From Blakeslea trispora (lineage: Eukaryota; Mucoromycota; Mucoromycetes; Mucorales; Choanephoraceae), in contig JAIWNE010000029.1 of NCBI GenBank assembly GCA_025331445.1, forward strand, positions 248,001-312,000: a stretch of 64,000 nt of DNA. Direction: 5' to 3'. The notes below the pieces were generated by a model, which had not been told where the DNA came from, did no database searches, and saw only the letters and a list, made by a program, of their open reading frames with translations. Positions within the stretch are counted from its first letter, which is position 1, and each line of letters begins with the position of its first letter. The position numbers and the translations under genes were made by a program. Shown piece after piece: positions 14,797-25,246 of the stretch.

Positions 14797-15084
14797 CTAT
14801 TGTAACTGATTTCTAGAGCATTGAAACCAGAGTGAAGTGCGTAGTGTCAAGTTAGAAGAGACAATGCGCCATTTCCAATATGGTGTTTCTGAAATGCGGG
14901 TTAAGAATTTTACTGCAAGTAGCTCCACTATTTCATTATTGTTCCAATTTTGTCTGTTGAATTGTCCAAATTTCAAGTAGCAGTCCTTACCTACTTCAAC
15001 TGATGAACCATTGTTGTAATCATTCTTAGGTTGAAGGGTTATAAAGATTGTCACAACTTCTTGGCAGGCCTTTGGAAAAAGCTT
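14797..15084 (-). pseudogene. Orphan coding-like fragment without start codon
   Basis: A 95-codon open frame with balanced amino-acid composition, unlike the low-complexity frames around it. It reads PKACQEVVTIFITLQPK, then SSVEVGKDCYLKFGQFNRQ and TPYWKWRIVSSNL. There is no in-frame ATG, and an in-frame stop lies immediately upstream, so it may be one exon of a lost or unrecognised gene. An AAAAG/C junction at its 5' edge could be an acceptor, but no donor exon upstream was found. I recognise no family. Confidence 0.25.
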
Positions 15085-16511
15085 TTAAGAGAAACAGAGT
15101 ACACGTTGATAAGTTTTCATTTACAGCGCTTCATAACAATATGACCAACTTGTACATTTGGTTCAAAATACTGCTCAAGCAATTTTTTTTTTGCTTATGC
15201 ACACGAACACTTTGAAAGGCAGATATGTGATAAGCTCAAATCAAGAGTATCGTTTGATGTAATTGACAGAAAAAAACATTCCAGAGATTGTGTAAGGCCT
15301 CTATTATTCGTATATCAATCAAACAAATTATAACAAAGATGTTCATTTTTAGGGACCTCTTGATTGGGTATCAGTAGTACTGTTATGCTTCTTATAATTG
15401 TGACTGATCTTGTAAGAAAACAAAGAAACCGAAGCAAGGTCTTTATTCATCAAGCTCAAGAGTACTCTAGAGAGTAATCAGTAAACACAAAAGCAATGTC
15501 TTTCTTTTGCAAACACGTATTATTGTTGTTTATCAAGTACACACATCATTTGATATAGAACAAGTAGATATTGTCTATTGCATACATAAATCCAGGAGAA
15601 TATTGGTATTGGGTTCTCAAAAGAGAATATAATATCGATTTCTGTCAAGACAAGATACTATAAATCCAATTTGGGATTTCTTATGACATGGCAGGATACT
15701 GTGGAACATTTTTCTAAGAATGATAAAGAGAAGCACCTGCGTTTTCTGCAAAGCAAGCAATCGCTTAAGTTTAATTCTTTTCATTGTAGCAGAACAAATA
15801 AAACAATCGATCTGCCTTTGTAATCACCTTACTCGTTAATGTTTTTGAGACAAGTATAATCAACCAATACTATTTTTGTTTTTTACCTTCCAGCACGATG
15901 CTTAAGGAGGGTTTTGTCTTGTTCCTTAAAAGAGAGAGAGAAAACAAGAGCAGGTTTATTAGGCTTACTGCTCCTTGTATATGTCGTTCTTGAACAAGTA
16001 GTGGTATTTAATAAAGAGATGGTGAGTTTGCGATCATGTACAGTATGTGCAAGCTCTTTTCTGCCTTATGTATGAGACAAAATAAAGCTTCACTCACAAC
16101 CATTTGCACTTAATTCAATAAAATGTCTATCGTAACTTGATAGAGCTAGCCTTCCAACAATCAGTCTTCCTTGGTTTATTTTTCTCCTGAAATAAAATAT
16201 GTGTCATTTATGTTCATTTTCTTTCACAAAATATAAAGCTAGTATCAGACCCAGCATACTTCTGTCAATCTATCTAATTTCTATGGCTGGTCATATAGAG
16301 AGCATTACCAGCGCAGTTTTTTCTTTTGTGCTTGTTAGTTCAATTGTAGCTAATCTACTCGATGCCTCGAAAAAACATGAAAAAAAAATTAAAGGAGATG
16401 TACTACTGCTGACTTTCCCTAAAACTCCTTAATTATAGTGCATGATGTTGGAAAGGACTATCTTCACCCTCTCTTTTCCCTTCCCCTCTTGTTCAGCATG
16501 ACACAGGATCA

Positions 16512-16519
16512 TATATAAG
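16512..16519 (+). promoter_or_regulatory. TATA box of the Gly-rich secreted protein gene
   Basis: TATATAAG lies 54 nt before the start codon and is followed by a CT-rich leader, a typical strong fungal promoter layout. It suggests regulated or high expression of the downstream gene. Confidence 0.5.
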
Positions 16520-16572
16520 TAGCAAAGTTTTGAGCTGTTCTTTTCTCTTATTTCTTTTTCATTTTACAAACA

Positions 16573-16989
16573 ATGCGTCAATTTGCTCTTATTACACTTG
16601 CTCTAGTGGTTTGTCTTGTCGACAGCGCATTCGGAGAAGATCAAAGTACGAAACTAGTTAGTGGAGGCATTGGACTTTTAAACGAAACTAATCTTACTCT
16701 AGTCCAATCTAAGCGTGGCTTGACTGATGGTTTAGGTGGAGGAGGTGGCCTTCCTGCTGTAGATAGTGTCCCAATTGTAGGTGGTCTACTTGGCGGAGTA
16801 TCTGGTGGTGGAGGATCTGGTGGAGGATCTGCTGCAGGATCTGGTGCGTCAGCCAATGGGGGATCTGGTGCAGGAAAAAATCGTTATCATTCATCAAATA
16901 ACGGAAGAAGACCATCAGGCAACCGAAAAGGCAAAAACAATGGTCGTAAAGGAAGCGCCCGACGAGGCTCCTCAAGAAACTCTGCCTAA
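16573..16989 (+). CDS. Small secreted Gly/Ser-rich protein with basic C-terminus
   Basis: 138 aa, single exon, function unknown. Residues 1-21 are a signal peptide (MRQFALITLALVVCLVDSAFG). Residues about 22-47 contain two N-glycosylation sequons (NET, NLT) and end at a Lys-Arg dibasic site (QSKR/GL), a likely Kex2 cleavage point. The predicted mature part starts with a Gly-rich segment (GLGGGGGLP, GGLLGGVSGGGG), continues as Gly-Ser repeats, and ends as a highly basic Arg/Lys/Asn/Ser tail (about 16 Arg/Lys in 40). There is no cysteine. It could be a wall-associated matrix protein or a processed extracellular peptide. A clear TATA box lies upstream. The leader, Kex2 site and regular composition support a real gene. 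Confidence 0.75.
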   Translation: MRQFALITLALVVCLVDSAFGEDQSTKLVSGGIGLLNETNLTLVQSKRGLTDGLGGGGGLPAVDSVPIVGGLLGGVSGGGGSGGGSAAGSGASANGGSGAGKNRYHSSNNGRRPSGNRKGKNNGRKGSARRGSSRNSA

Positions 16990-17829
16990 GGATAACACTA
17001 AAACCGCATAGAATCCAACTACATATCAAGTCTCTAACAACATAGAGCAGAGCAGTTGAAGGTTGTTGCATTAAAAAGATTTTGCTGTATTTTTTTATAA
17101 CTATAAAATAAAAAAAAACATTTGGCATTTAAATTGAACATTGAGTTGCTTTGTGCAGTAAAGTTTTTGTTCCTTTAAGAGATCAGCTTTCAGTACTAGA
17201 GTACATGTGAACATTTAATTTGGTTTTTTTTTATTATCAAGAACAGGATCTCTTTTAGCTAATCACACCTATGTTTCTTAAGGGCCAAAAAAAAAGGGAG
17301 GGGAACTGAGATGTAACATTATCTGATTGTCAGCTACGATTTTATTGTATTGATTTTTCAAGATATTGTAGACATCTATAATTGTCTTAATATTCCTAAG
17401 AATAGAGGATACATATCTCGAGCTATTAGTCAATTTATTCAAGAGCTGATCCAAGGTATGTCTCTCCTCTTTCTCTCTTCTTTATTCCACAAATCTAACA
17501 AGTAAAGATGAATCAATAATTCTCATTCTATCTTCGATTAAAGGCTATTTATTGGTTCATGGATAACCTAATCGTATCTAGCTCACAAAAGAAGCCTTAG
17601 TTTCATATATGAAACAAGATGCTATTATGCAAGTTTTGAGCTATTCAAACGCCGAAGTAAACGTCATCTTTTCTTTTTTTTTTGGGACAAGTCTAAAGTC
17701 GAATTCCTCTCACTTCATTTTTTTTTTTTTTTGCGCAGTGTGTGAGATTGATTTCAAGACTTAAACCCCCTTCCGAATTTTTTTTTCAAAAATTTAACTC
17801 TCTCCCCACTCTATCCTACTTCATTAACA
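16990..17829. other. Intergenic with coding-like remnants, NDUFS7 promoter
   Basis: 840 bp. Non-coding except for exon-like pieces at 17,318-17,456 and 17,543-17,670. The last 170 bp are T- and C-rich and form the NDUFS7 leader. Confidence 0.45.
17318..17670 (+). pseudogene. Possible decayed two-exon gene fragment
   Basis: Open frame 17,318-17,456 reads ...FQDIVDIYNCLNIPKNRG, then RAISQFIQELIQ, and stops exactly at a good GTATGT donor. A possible intron ends at ...GATTAAAG (17,542), after which the frame continues YLLVHG and hits a stop. A second coding-like run, TKEALVSYMKQDAIMQVLSY, follows after 17,582 in the same neighbourhood. The exon-intron texture with internal stops looks like a degraded gene rather than random sequence. 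No family recognised. Confidence 0.25.
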
Positions 17830-18797
17830 ATGGCTACATCTGCACTTGGATTACAGTTTGCCAAGAGAGCTATGAGTAAGCAATAAAAAAGAACAGAAGC
17901 CCAGTGAATAGCCCATTAAATGAAGCCTAATTCTTTTTGTTTGTAGCCTTGTCTGCTCCCAAGACTTTGGCAACTACTTCACAACGCTTCATGTCAACTG
18001 AAGTTGTCAGAAACATCGATCAAATCAAAGACATCACTGTTACTCCCAACAACAAAGCAGGTTAGCATTATCTGTTTATCGTTTGAATCGACTTGATCTA
18101 ATTCACACCATCTCGTTTAGAATATGTCTTGTCCACTGTCGATCGTGTCGTCAACTGGGCCCGTGAAGGTTCTATTTGGCCCATGACTTTCGGTTTGGCC
18201 TGTTGTGCTGTTGTAAGCAAAAATACAATGATGATAAAAAAAAGAGAGAGAAAAAGAGGAAAAGAGAAGAAACAGTTTGAATTAAATATCTCTTTGTTTC
18301 GGGATTAGGAAATGATGCACTGTTCTACTCCTCGTTACGATCAAGATCGTATTGGTATTGTTTTCCGTGCTACTCCTCGTCAATCCGATATTATGATTGT
18401 TGCCGGTACTTTAACTAACAAGATGGCTCCTGCCTTAAGAAAGGTTTACGATCAAGTAAGTTGATACAAGTAATACACCCTAGATAATGTCATTTATTTC
18501 TTCTACTAGATGCCCGAACCTCGTTGGGTTATCTCTATGGGCAGTTGTGCTAACGGTGGTGGTTACTATCACTACTCTTACTCTGTTGTTCGTGGTTGTG
18601 ACCGTATTGTTCCTGTTGATATTTATGTTCCTGGTTGTCCTCCTACCGCCGAAGCTTTGCTTTACGGTATTTTCCAATTGCAAAAGAAGATGAGAAGAGT
18701 AAGTTCCGAACTTGTGTTTATTGAACAACTCAATTGATTCATTCTCTCTCTCTCTTTTTTTTAGACCAAGATCACTCAACTTTGGTACAGAAAGTAA
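17830..18797 (+). CDS. NDUFS7: NADH:ubiquinone oxidoreductase 20 kDa subunit (PSST/NDUFS7)
   Basis: Core subunit of respiratory complex I carrying the terminal iron-sulfur cluster N2 that passes electrons to ubiquinone. Six exons: 17830-17875, 17947-18060, 18121-18212, 18309-18455, 18510-18698, 18765-18797, giving 206 aa (human 213). The first about 40 residues are a mitochondrial presequence (Arg/Ser/Ala-rich, few acids). The cluster ligands are present: the adjacent cysteines in GLACCAVEMMH, the cysteine in [20 protein letters not shown] and that in [14 protein letters not shown]. The conserved [21 protein letters not shown] segment is also present. Several introns interrupt highly conserved codons. 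Nuclear location and presequence agree with normal complex I in this organism. Confidence 0.96.
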
Positions 18798-20583
18798 AGT
18801 AGAAAAAATAATAAAGAAAAGCAGCAGCCAGCCAAAAAAATAAGAGAAAACAACAACAACAAAAAAAGAACAGCCCTATATAAAGATCTTTTTTCCAAGT
18901 GTTTCGTTTTGTTTCAAATGTCATCTATACAACTATTCAGCAGTAAAATAAATAAGAAGTACTCTCTCTCCTTGAACAGATCCTTCAAGTCATTTGGTTA
19001 AGAATTTTTTTGTTTGTTGGTCACAGCAAAATTCACTATTGACAGCATACAGTACAACTAAGCTGAAGCCTGTATTTGCCCATTAACAGAAAAGACTTGA
19101 CCTATAATGAGCTCTTGTGAGGCTTCTTACATTTTCATCTGTATGGGTAATGAGATTGTCTGTGTGATAAAATTAGCAGGTGTTCTATTTGATTTAAAGA
19201 TAAAAGTTCTATTTCATTGCTATAAATAAAATAGTAAGCTTAAATAGAATGAAGGAGCATCATTTCTAATTCGATGTGCTATTTATCCGCTGTACTCTCG
19301 CTTCTAATCAGCCTCAAGAAAGAGAGAGAAACCCTTTTTTTTTAGTAGGCATGATGACAGGCGAATACAGGCAAAGGTAGACACAGTCTTATCTCCTAAC
19401 TTCCATCTATATCTTGATGGATACGGAGAAGCACATTACTTATGCCTACATAGCTATCGTCATCAGATATCTTGAGATGACTCATAGCATTAAGCTCTCC
19501 ATCGGCTGTTGCTTTTTCTTCATCTTTGCTGACAATTATTGGAATTTTTGTTTTACTCGGCGACTCTTCTTTTATTTTAAAGGCTCCGAAAAACCAGTAG
19601 TTCCTTTTCAATAGTTAACAATGCTATGAGCAAAATATAGCACCTAGAATAATTCACATACAGGGGGAGCAATGACAATGGCAAGTTTTAACTTCCCCTC
19701 CTTTTTCTTTTGAGAAAAAAAGAAAAGTAGATGAATTAGTGTTCCGTGTAAAGTGTTTCTATGGCTGATGAAAAAGAAGAAGAAAGAAGCTATAATTCGC
19801 AGTTGTCTTTCTCTCTCTCTCTTGTCAATGCTTCACTCGCTTACACAAAAAGAAGTTTGCTCAGTCAAACAAAACTTTTGCCAACTTAAAATTGCATTTG
19901 CACTTTGTGGCAGCAAGGTAGTACAGAACAGTTTTTGAGATCATAAGATCAGCAAGGCTCTTTTCATCAACATCTTTAATAAATGAACACCTATAGACAT
20001 CTTTTAGTATCTCAGACTTTCCCAGCTTCAGATGTCCATTGAGACGCATTTACATGTTTATAAGTACATAGAGTATCTTTCGAATAACTTTAGTATTCTT
20101 TATCTAAACTCATCCTTTCTCTGTTTAAGCCACGTTTGAGCCATTATTGGTGGTATATTCATAAATAGATAAAACACTGCCCTTGTCCCTTGAAACATTC
20201 TCTCGCTCTTTATTCTCATTTGCCAAGTTTCCCATCCTTATAAACAAGATTACTTATTTTGAACTAAGCAAGATATAGAATTGAACTAACTGAAAGACTA
20301 TTTTTGACACCACTCTACTCTTTCATTTTGGCCCCAAACTATAAGTCCGCCCGATCTTTCTATTTTTGTTGTACAAAAACACTGCAACCCGTCTTTTCGA
20401 TGACTTTAAAAGACCGACTTAAGCGTTACAGTCATTGTACCTATATGATCTCCGTTACTTGACCACTTCTATTTATATATTTTTTGCTTCTTTTGTTCTT
20501 TAGCCTCTTTTTTTTTCCCTTTTCTTTTCTCTTTGCTACCCAATTTCATTCGTTGTACTTGTTCAACTTGAATTCAATACATT
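18798..20583. other. Intergenic 1.8 kb, two orphan minus-strand frames
   Basis: No recognisable gene. On the minus strand a 62-codon frame (19,861-20,049, ATG start, MRLNGHLKLGKSEILKDVYR...) and a 70-codon frame without ATG (19,396-19,611, containing KIPIIVSKDEEKATADGEL) have protein-like composition and may be remnants. The right 300 bp is a CT-rich promoter for the Ser/Thr-rich surface protein. Confidence 0.4.
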
Positions 20584-22376
20584 ATGTCAACTACAGAAAG
20601 AAATATTGATGAAGCCACAACAACCGAGGCTGATGCTATCACTACAACAACGGCTGCAAGAGAAACTACTGAAGCTGCAGAGACTACGACTAGAGCCGAA
20701 CCAACTAGAGATGCCGAAGCCACAACGACCCGCGAAGCCACTACATCAAGGGCAATCGAAACCACTACAGTAGAACGAACGACAACAACAGCAGAAGAAG
20801 CATCCACTACTGCTTCTGCTATTACCACCACTCCTGCTCCTGAATCAACAACCTCTGCTCCTGCTCCTGAGACAACGACAACTACTACTAGCGTTGAAGC
20901 AACTTCAACTTCTGAGCCTGAAATAACCACTACCTCTGCTGTTCAGTCTACAACAACCGAAGCTCCCATTATCAGCACAACAACAGTACCAACAAGTGAA
21001 GCTAGTATTAGTACAACAACAGAGAACGTAAGTACTTTTACTACTTCTACCATTAGACCCACTACTTCTTTCACCATGACTACAACGAGTCTTGTTGATC
21101 CAACAGACGCGAGTTCTACCCCATTTACTTCTACTACATCAGCTCTAACATCTTCTTCTTCTATCCCTACTACCACATCCACTTTTGATCCGTCTACTTC
21201 TGACACCATTACTACCTCTGACATAACCACTTCTACTCTTGTTGATTCGACAACCTCTTCTATTACTACACCTGCATCTTCCACAAACGTGGAATCAAAC
21301 ATATCTTCTACTACGCTTGCCCCTATCACCACAACTGAATCAAATATACCTACCTCAACTGAATTAAACACACCCACTTCAACTGAATCAAACACGCCCA
21401 CCTTCATTGAATCATCCACTTCTTTACCTTCTTCGACTGAATCCCCCAATTCACCCTCCTCTACTACAATTGTTGAATCAAATATATCCACTACAACTGA
21501 ACCACCTACTATATCTTCTACAATTGATATACCCGCTTCTTCTACTTTCACCACTTCTGAACCACTTGCTTCTACCACACCCGCGGTTACTTCATCTGAA
21601 CAGACAAGTCAGACTTTGGGTACTACAACCGACATAGTCACTACGTCAGCTGCCACAAGTGCAGAAACAACAACAGAACAAAGTTCATCTAGTGCTCCCC
21701 AGACCACTTCAGCTGAACAACCCACTAGACCCACTTCTTCTTCTAATCCAGCTCCTACTTCATCTTCAGATATCAGTACAATTACTCAACAAATATCAAG
21801 TTCGCTAGTGCCTACATCATCCGGTAGATATTACACTACAAGCATCACTGTTTCAACCGATATTACGACAACAACAACAATTGTTTCTAATGGTGTTACT
21901 ATTACCACAACAATGGTTATTCCAACAACGTAAGTTAAAACACAGAAAAAAAAGTATTCTGTCTTGTTAATTTTAACTTCTATAGAACTGTGATACCTAC
22001 CCTAGCACTTGATAAAGATGGAGGTGTAGGACAGAGTTCTTCTAATGGAACAAATACAGGTAGCATTATTGGCGGTGTTGTTGGAGGGGCTGCTGGTCTG
22101 GCTTTGATTGTGGCTGGAATTGTCTTACTCCGACGACGCAATCGCAAGAGTGCATTTGCTCGAGATCAACACAATAGTCAAATGTATGATGATGAGTTTT
22201 ATGCAGATCCTTATCGACAAAACGAATGGGGTCAGGCGGGTCATCCTGGTATGGAGCCATCGCAACGTATGAATCATACAGCTAATATTCTGGACGATGA
22301 TGATGAAGATTTTTATAGATCAAGATCAAGCCGCAAAAAGGCATGGTGGTCTCCTTCTACCTATTTCAAACGTTAA
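20584..22376 (+). CDS. Ser/Thr-rich (mucin-like) single-pass membrane protein
   Basis: Probable cell-surface protein or wall sensor. Two exons, 20584-21929 and 21986-22376, give 578 aa. Residues 1 to about 460 are almost entirely Thr, Ser, Pro, Glu, Ala (blocks such as TTTTAARETTEAAETTTR and STESNTPTSTEL), an O-mannosylation-prone rod. After the intron come a Gly/Ser/Asn spacer and one membrane helix with small-residue motifs (SIIGGVVGGAAGLALIVAGI, then VLLRRRNR). A cytosolic tail of about 85 residues follows, with acidic DDDDED and a basic end. The architecture resembles Mid2/Wsc-type sensors, but there is no cysteine-rich head, and no N-terminal signal peptide: the protein starts MSTTERNIDEA and an in-frame stop sits just upstream. 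A missed first exon is possible. Confidence 0.75.
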
Positions 22377-22593
22377 ATAAGCCCTTCTCCCCCTTTTTTT
22401 ACACCCATCTGCTATGTATCATACGATTTATTTAAAGAAAGTAAAATAGAACCTGTAAAAAAGAAAGGTTTCCTATTGGCTCTATTTCGCGTGAGCGTGT
22501 GTGAGCGTGTGTATATTCAGCGTAGAGTGGTGTCAATTTGTAATTTTTTTTTTCTGTTTTTGTTTTTCTTTTCTAAGCAAAGACCTTGTAAAT

Positions 22594-23857
22594 ATGGAAG
22601 ATACACTTAAAACTAAAGAGCGCGTCTGTAAAATATGCTTAGAAAAAGATCATGTACATTCTTTAATATCGCCTTGTCGTTGCAGAGGTTCAATGTGAGC
22701 TTTGTTTGTTCTATAGAAAAAAAAAAAAACTCTCTCTTCTTTCTTTGTCTCATTCAGCATTATAGTAAATATGTTCATCCTCATTGCATGGCTGGATGGC
22801 GAAAAGCCCTTTTACAGACAGGCAGAGAGAATGACTTGTATCACTGTCAGCTCTGTAAACACCGCTTATGGGTAAAGCAACGTTATTTATGGGCTACACT
22901 ATTGCGTTATAAAGGTAGAGTCTCTGCATATAAAATATAGGTGTCACAAAGAAATAAAAAAAGAAACTCATCCATTTCTCTTGAAGCCTTTCGAGCTACA
23001 ATAGCAGTAGTGTTATTATGTCTTTTATTGATCCCAGCTGGTAAGAAAAAGCCAAGTGATAAATCACAAGAAAAAAACAAGATTGGCTCATTCTGTTCTT
23101 ATTAGGAAGCATTATGAAAGCATTCATTCATTTTTCTGTACTTTTGACAAACTATTCCGGAGGCATCACACAAGCATGGACATCCAATCAATTCTTTGAG
23201 TTGGCAACTGCCTCTGTCTTAGCTTCTCTATCATCACCTCCTTCTTCAGCACCTACCAAAGTATTTTCTTCATCTTCTAATTTCCGTGCACTTTATTCAC
23301 CATTTCCTGTCTGTTTCATCAATTCCAGTCACACAGACTCGCATGCTCTATTCAACAGTGCTTTGCTGTACTATTTTTTATTTCCATTTTCTGATGATCG
23401 CCTCTGGAACTATGTACTTTGTCGACTAGAGCACTTTCATCTTGGCTTCTTCTTACTAGGCAGCGTGAATAACATCTATTTTACTTATAAGGTCTTAAAT
23501 GACATGTTTGATATTGTCTTACTAGGACAGGATCAACAACAGCCACAGCGGGAAACAGACAGTGATGGTATGGGCAAGCGATTGAGCAGATTACTAAAAG
23601 GATTTCTTTTGGTCTATTGTTGCTCGCTTGTTGTCTTGTTCTGGATACATTTTAATATATTTGCCTTTCATGTGGATTCTCGGTTCGAATATACATCAAA
23701 GCAGTTTGTAGCAGAATTACCGCTTTGGACATTAAGGTGGATTACTTTAGGTATTGCTGTAGGTGATTTCGCAGCAAGAGGAATTTATCGTTGGCTAGGT
23801 AGAATGGCCAACTGTGTAGATCAAGAAGATGTGTTGTCTTTACCAGAAAATGCATAA
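22594..23857 (+). CDS. Membrane RING-CH (MARCH/RINGv) E3 ubiquitin ligase
   Basis: Membrane-embedded E3 that would ubiquitinate neighbouring membrane proteins. Four exons: 22594-22694, 22766-22871, 22941-23040, 23106-23857, giving 352 aa. Residues 14-67 form a C4HC3 finger: CKIC, then PCRC, seven residues, HPHC with the Trp of AGWRKALL, and CQLC. This spacing is diagnostic of RING-CH rather than classic RING. About four or five hydrophobic segments follow (IAVVLLCLLLIPAG; a middle segment around FFLLGSVNNIYFTY; FLLVYCCSLVVLFWIHFNIF; LRWITLGIAVGDFAARG). For intron 2 I used the donor at 22,872, because the alternative at 22,915 leaves only 26 nt and breaks the frame. The substrate is unknown. 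The gap to the upstream surface-protein gene is only 217 bp. Confidence 0.88.
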
Positions 23858-24580
23858 AAAAATGTACACTATATATTTATATAAATTATATAGCTTTACA
23901 ATCAAGCTTTATGTTTTCAAGGCCTTTTTGTAATGTCAAATGCGAAACCTACAAGTTACCAACTATCTTTCTTTTTCTAACAACAATATCAATGTTGTCT
24001 TTGTGTTTAAGTGAAATTCTGAGGCAGGGATGGCATAGCCTAATGCAATTGATAGAGTATCTTTTCATAAATATGAAAGCATGTGGTCATGAACAGGTTC
24101 ACCTTTTTTTTACTGCTAGTGTATATGCCTCCTTTTACTGTGTATTAGTTTCAGAGGACCATACAGTATCAATTGAGCTGAAGTGTTTTTTTATGTTGTC
24201 TACAAGTAAAAGGTTCAATGCATGGGAAATGATTTTTATTTTACAATATTGAAACAAACTAATCCTTTTTTGTTACGACTATGAGGTCAGTACTATATGT
24301 GCAGCTGAGATAGATTAGCTTAAAATGTTTAAACAAAGAGTGATTTTGCTTGACAATCAATGTGTCGGATAATCTTAAAGCACCCAACAAAATAAACAAG
24401 CAAAAGAGAGGAATTGGATACAATGTTTATACAAAAAAAGAAAAAGACTTGAACAGCTTCTTTTTTTTTTGAAGCATTTGATTTTCACTCGGAATAGGAT
24501 ACGGTTTAAATCAAGGATGAGAGCGTTTGAAGAATAGGTCATGTTGAACAAGAATCAAAATGAAAATGAACTCAAGTACA
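23858..24580. other. Intergenic, convergent ends
   Basis: Between the RING-CH gene (+) and the orphan gene (-). A 113-codon plus-strand frame (23,911-24,252) is Phe/Leu/Ser-rich, starts within the expected 3' UTR and has no supporting motif, so I leave it uncalled. Confidence 0.45.
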
Positions 24581-25246
24581 TTATTGGGATTCAATAGAAG
24601 AGCCTAGAGAACAAGCGAGGGTAATTGAAGTTAAAGCCGATTGAGCATCTAGTAAGGTATGTCGACAACACAAATCTTGGTCAACCCAAGAAGGCAAATA
24701 AGCAAATCCTACATCGTATTCTATCTGCCATAGATAAGCACGTCTAACAGCAAACTGAAGAGGACCTGCGTGGTACTGGCAGCTGATGGAACGTCTTTCA
24801 GTAGGTCCAGTAAACATCAGTTCTAGTACTATATCCGTGTCTTCTTTAGCACGATCATAGATCATATGTTGCTGAATGACGCTGTCTTTCCTGATGGCCA
24901 AATGTGTATGTCCTTCGTTACGCATACGTTCTATCTGTTTACTTGTATCTAGGTCAAGCTGTAACCAAACGTTTTCTTGCCATTCTATCTCATAGAGTGG
25001 TTGAAAGGGGAAGATACGTCTCTGTCGACTGAAATTTGCTTTGGCAGAATGACTAAGGCTATATCGTTTCAATTCACACAGTGGAATGCTTTCGCGTATG
25101 TTGGGCTGAGTCATAGGTGATGCTCGATGAGACAGGGTGATTTTCTCGAGACAATCTTTACTCTTCTTTTGGTGCATCTTGTTTATGATCCGTTTAACAA
25201 ATAGCTTATGATAACCTCTTCTTAACTTTCTGATGATATTGTCCAT
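24581..25246 (-). CDS. Uncharacterised 221-aa protein, weak WWE-like segment
   Basis: Single-exon gene with normal composition throughout. The first about 45 residues are basic (IIRKLRRGYHKLFVKRIINK). The middle holds YEIEWQENVWLQLDLDTSKQ and IERM..., which resembles the 'W...W.....S..IE' pattern of WWE domains (ADP-ribose or ubiquitin-related interaction modules). The C-terminal half has two Trp-rich strands (AYLWQIEYDVGFAYLPSW). There is no signal peptide or membrane helix. The WWE suggestion is only a pattern match by eye, and a PH-like or lipid-binding fold is equally possible. The upstream 600 bp has a CT-rich leader fitting a promoter. I am confident it is a gene, not of its role. Confidence 0.65.
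   Translation of the reverse strand: MDNIIRKLRRGYHKLFVKRIINKMHQKKSKDCLEKITLSHRASPMTQPNIRESIPLCELKRYSLSHSAKANFSRQRRIFPFQPLYEIEWQENVWLQLDLDTSKQIERMRNEGHTHLAIRKDSVIQQHMIYDRAKEDTDIVLELMFTGPTERRSISCQYHAGPLQFAVRRAYLWQIEYDVGFAYLPSWVDQDLCCRHTLLDAQSALTSITLACSLGSSIESQ

Larger units (their letters stand above)
14586..16572. other. Gene-poor 2 kb stretch
   Basis: Apart from an orphan minus-strand frame at 14,797-15,084 I see no gene. The right part (16,440-16,572) is the promoter of the Gly-rich secreted protein, with a TATA box. The rest is AT-rich non-coding DNA. Confidence 0.45.

Noticed and set aside
20943..21578. 211-codon minus-strand frame, Val/Glu/Asp-rich
   Set aside because: Antisense of the Ser/Thr repeat region; low-complexity complement.
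22872..22940. Using the donor at 22,915 for RING-CH intron 2
   Set aside because: It would leave a 26-nt intron and shift the frame; the donor at 22,872 gives a 69-nt intron in phase.
23911..24252. 113-codon plus-strand frame after the RING-CH gene
   Set aside because: Phe/Leu/Ser-rich, begins in the expected 3' UTR, with no motif, no splice partners and no distinct composition.
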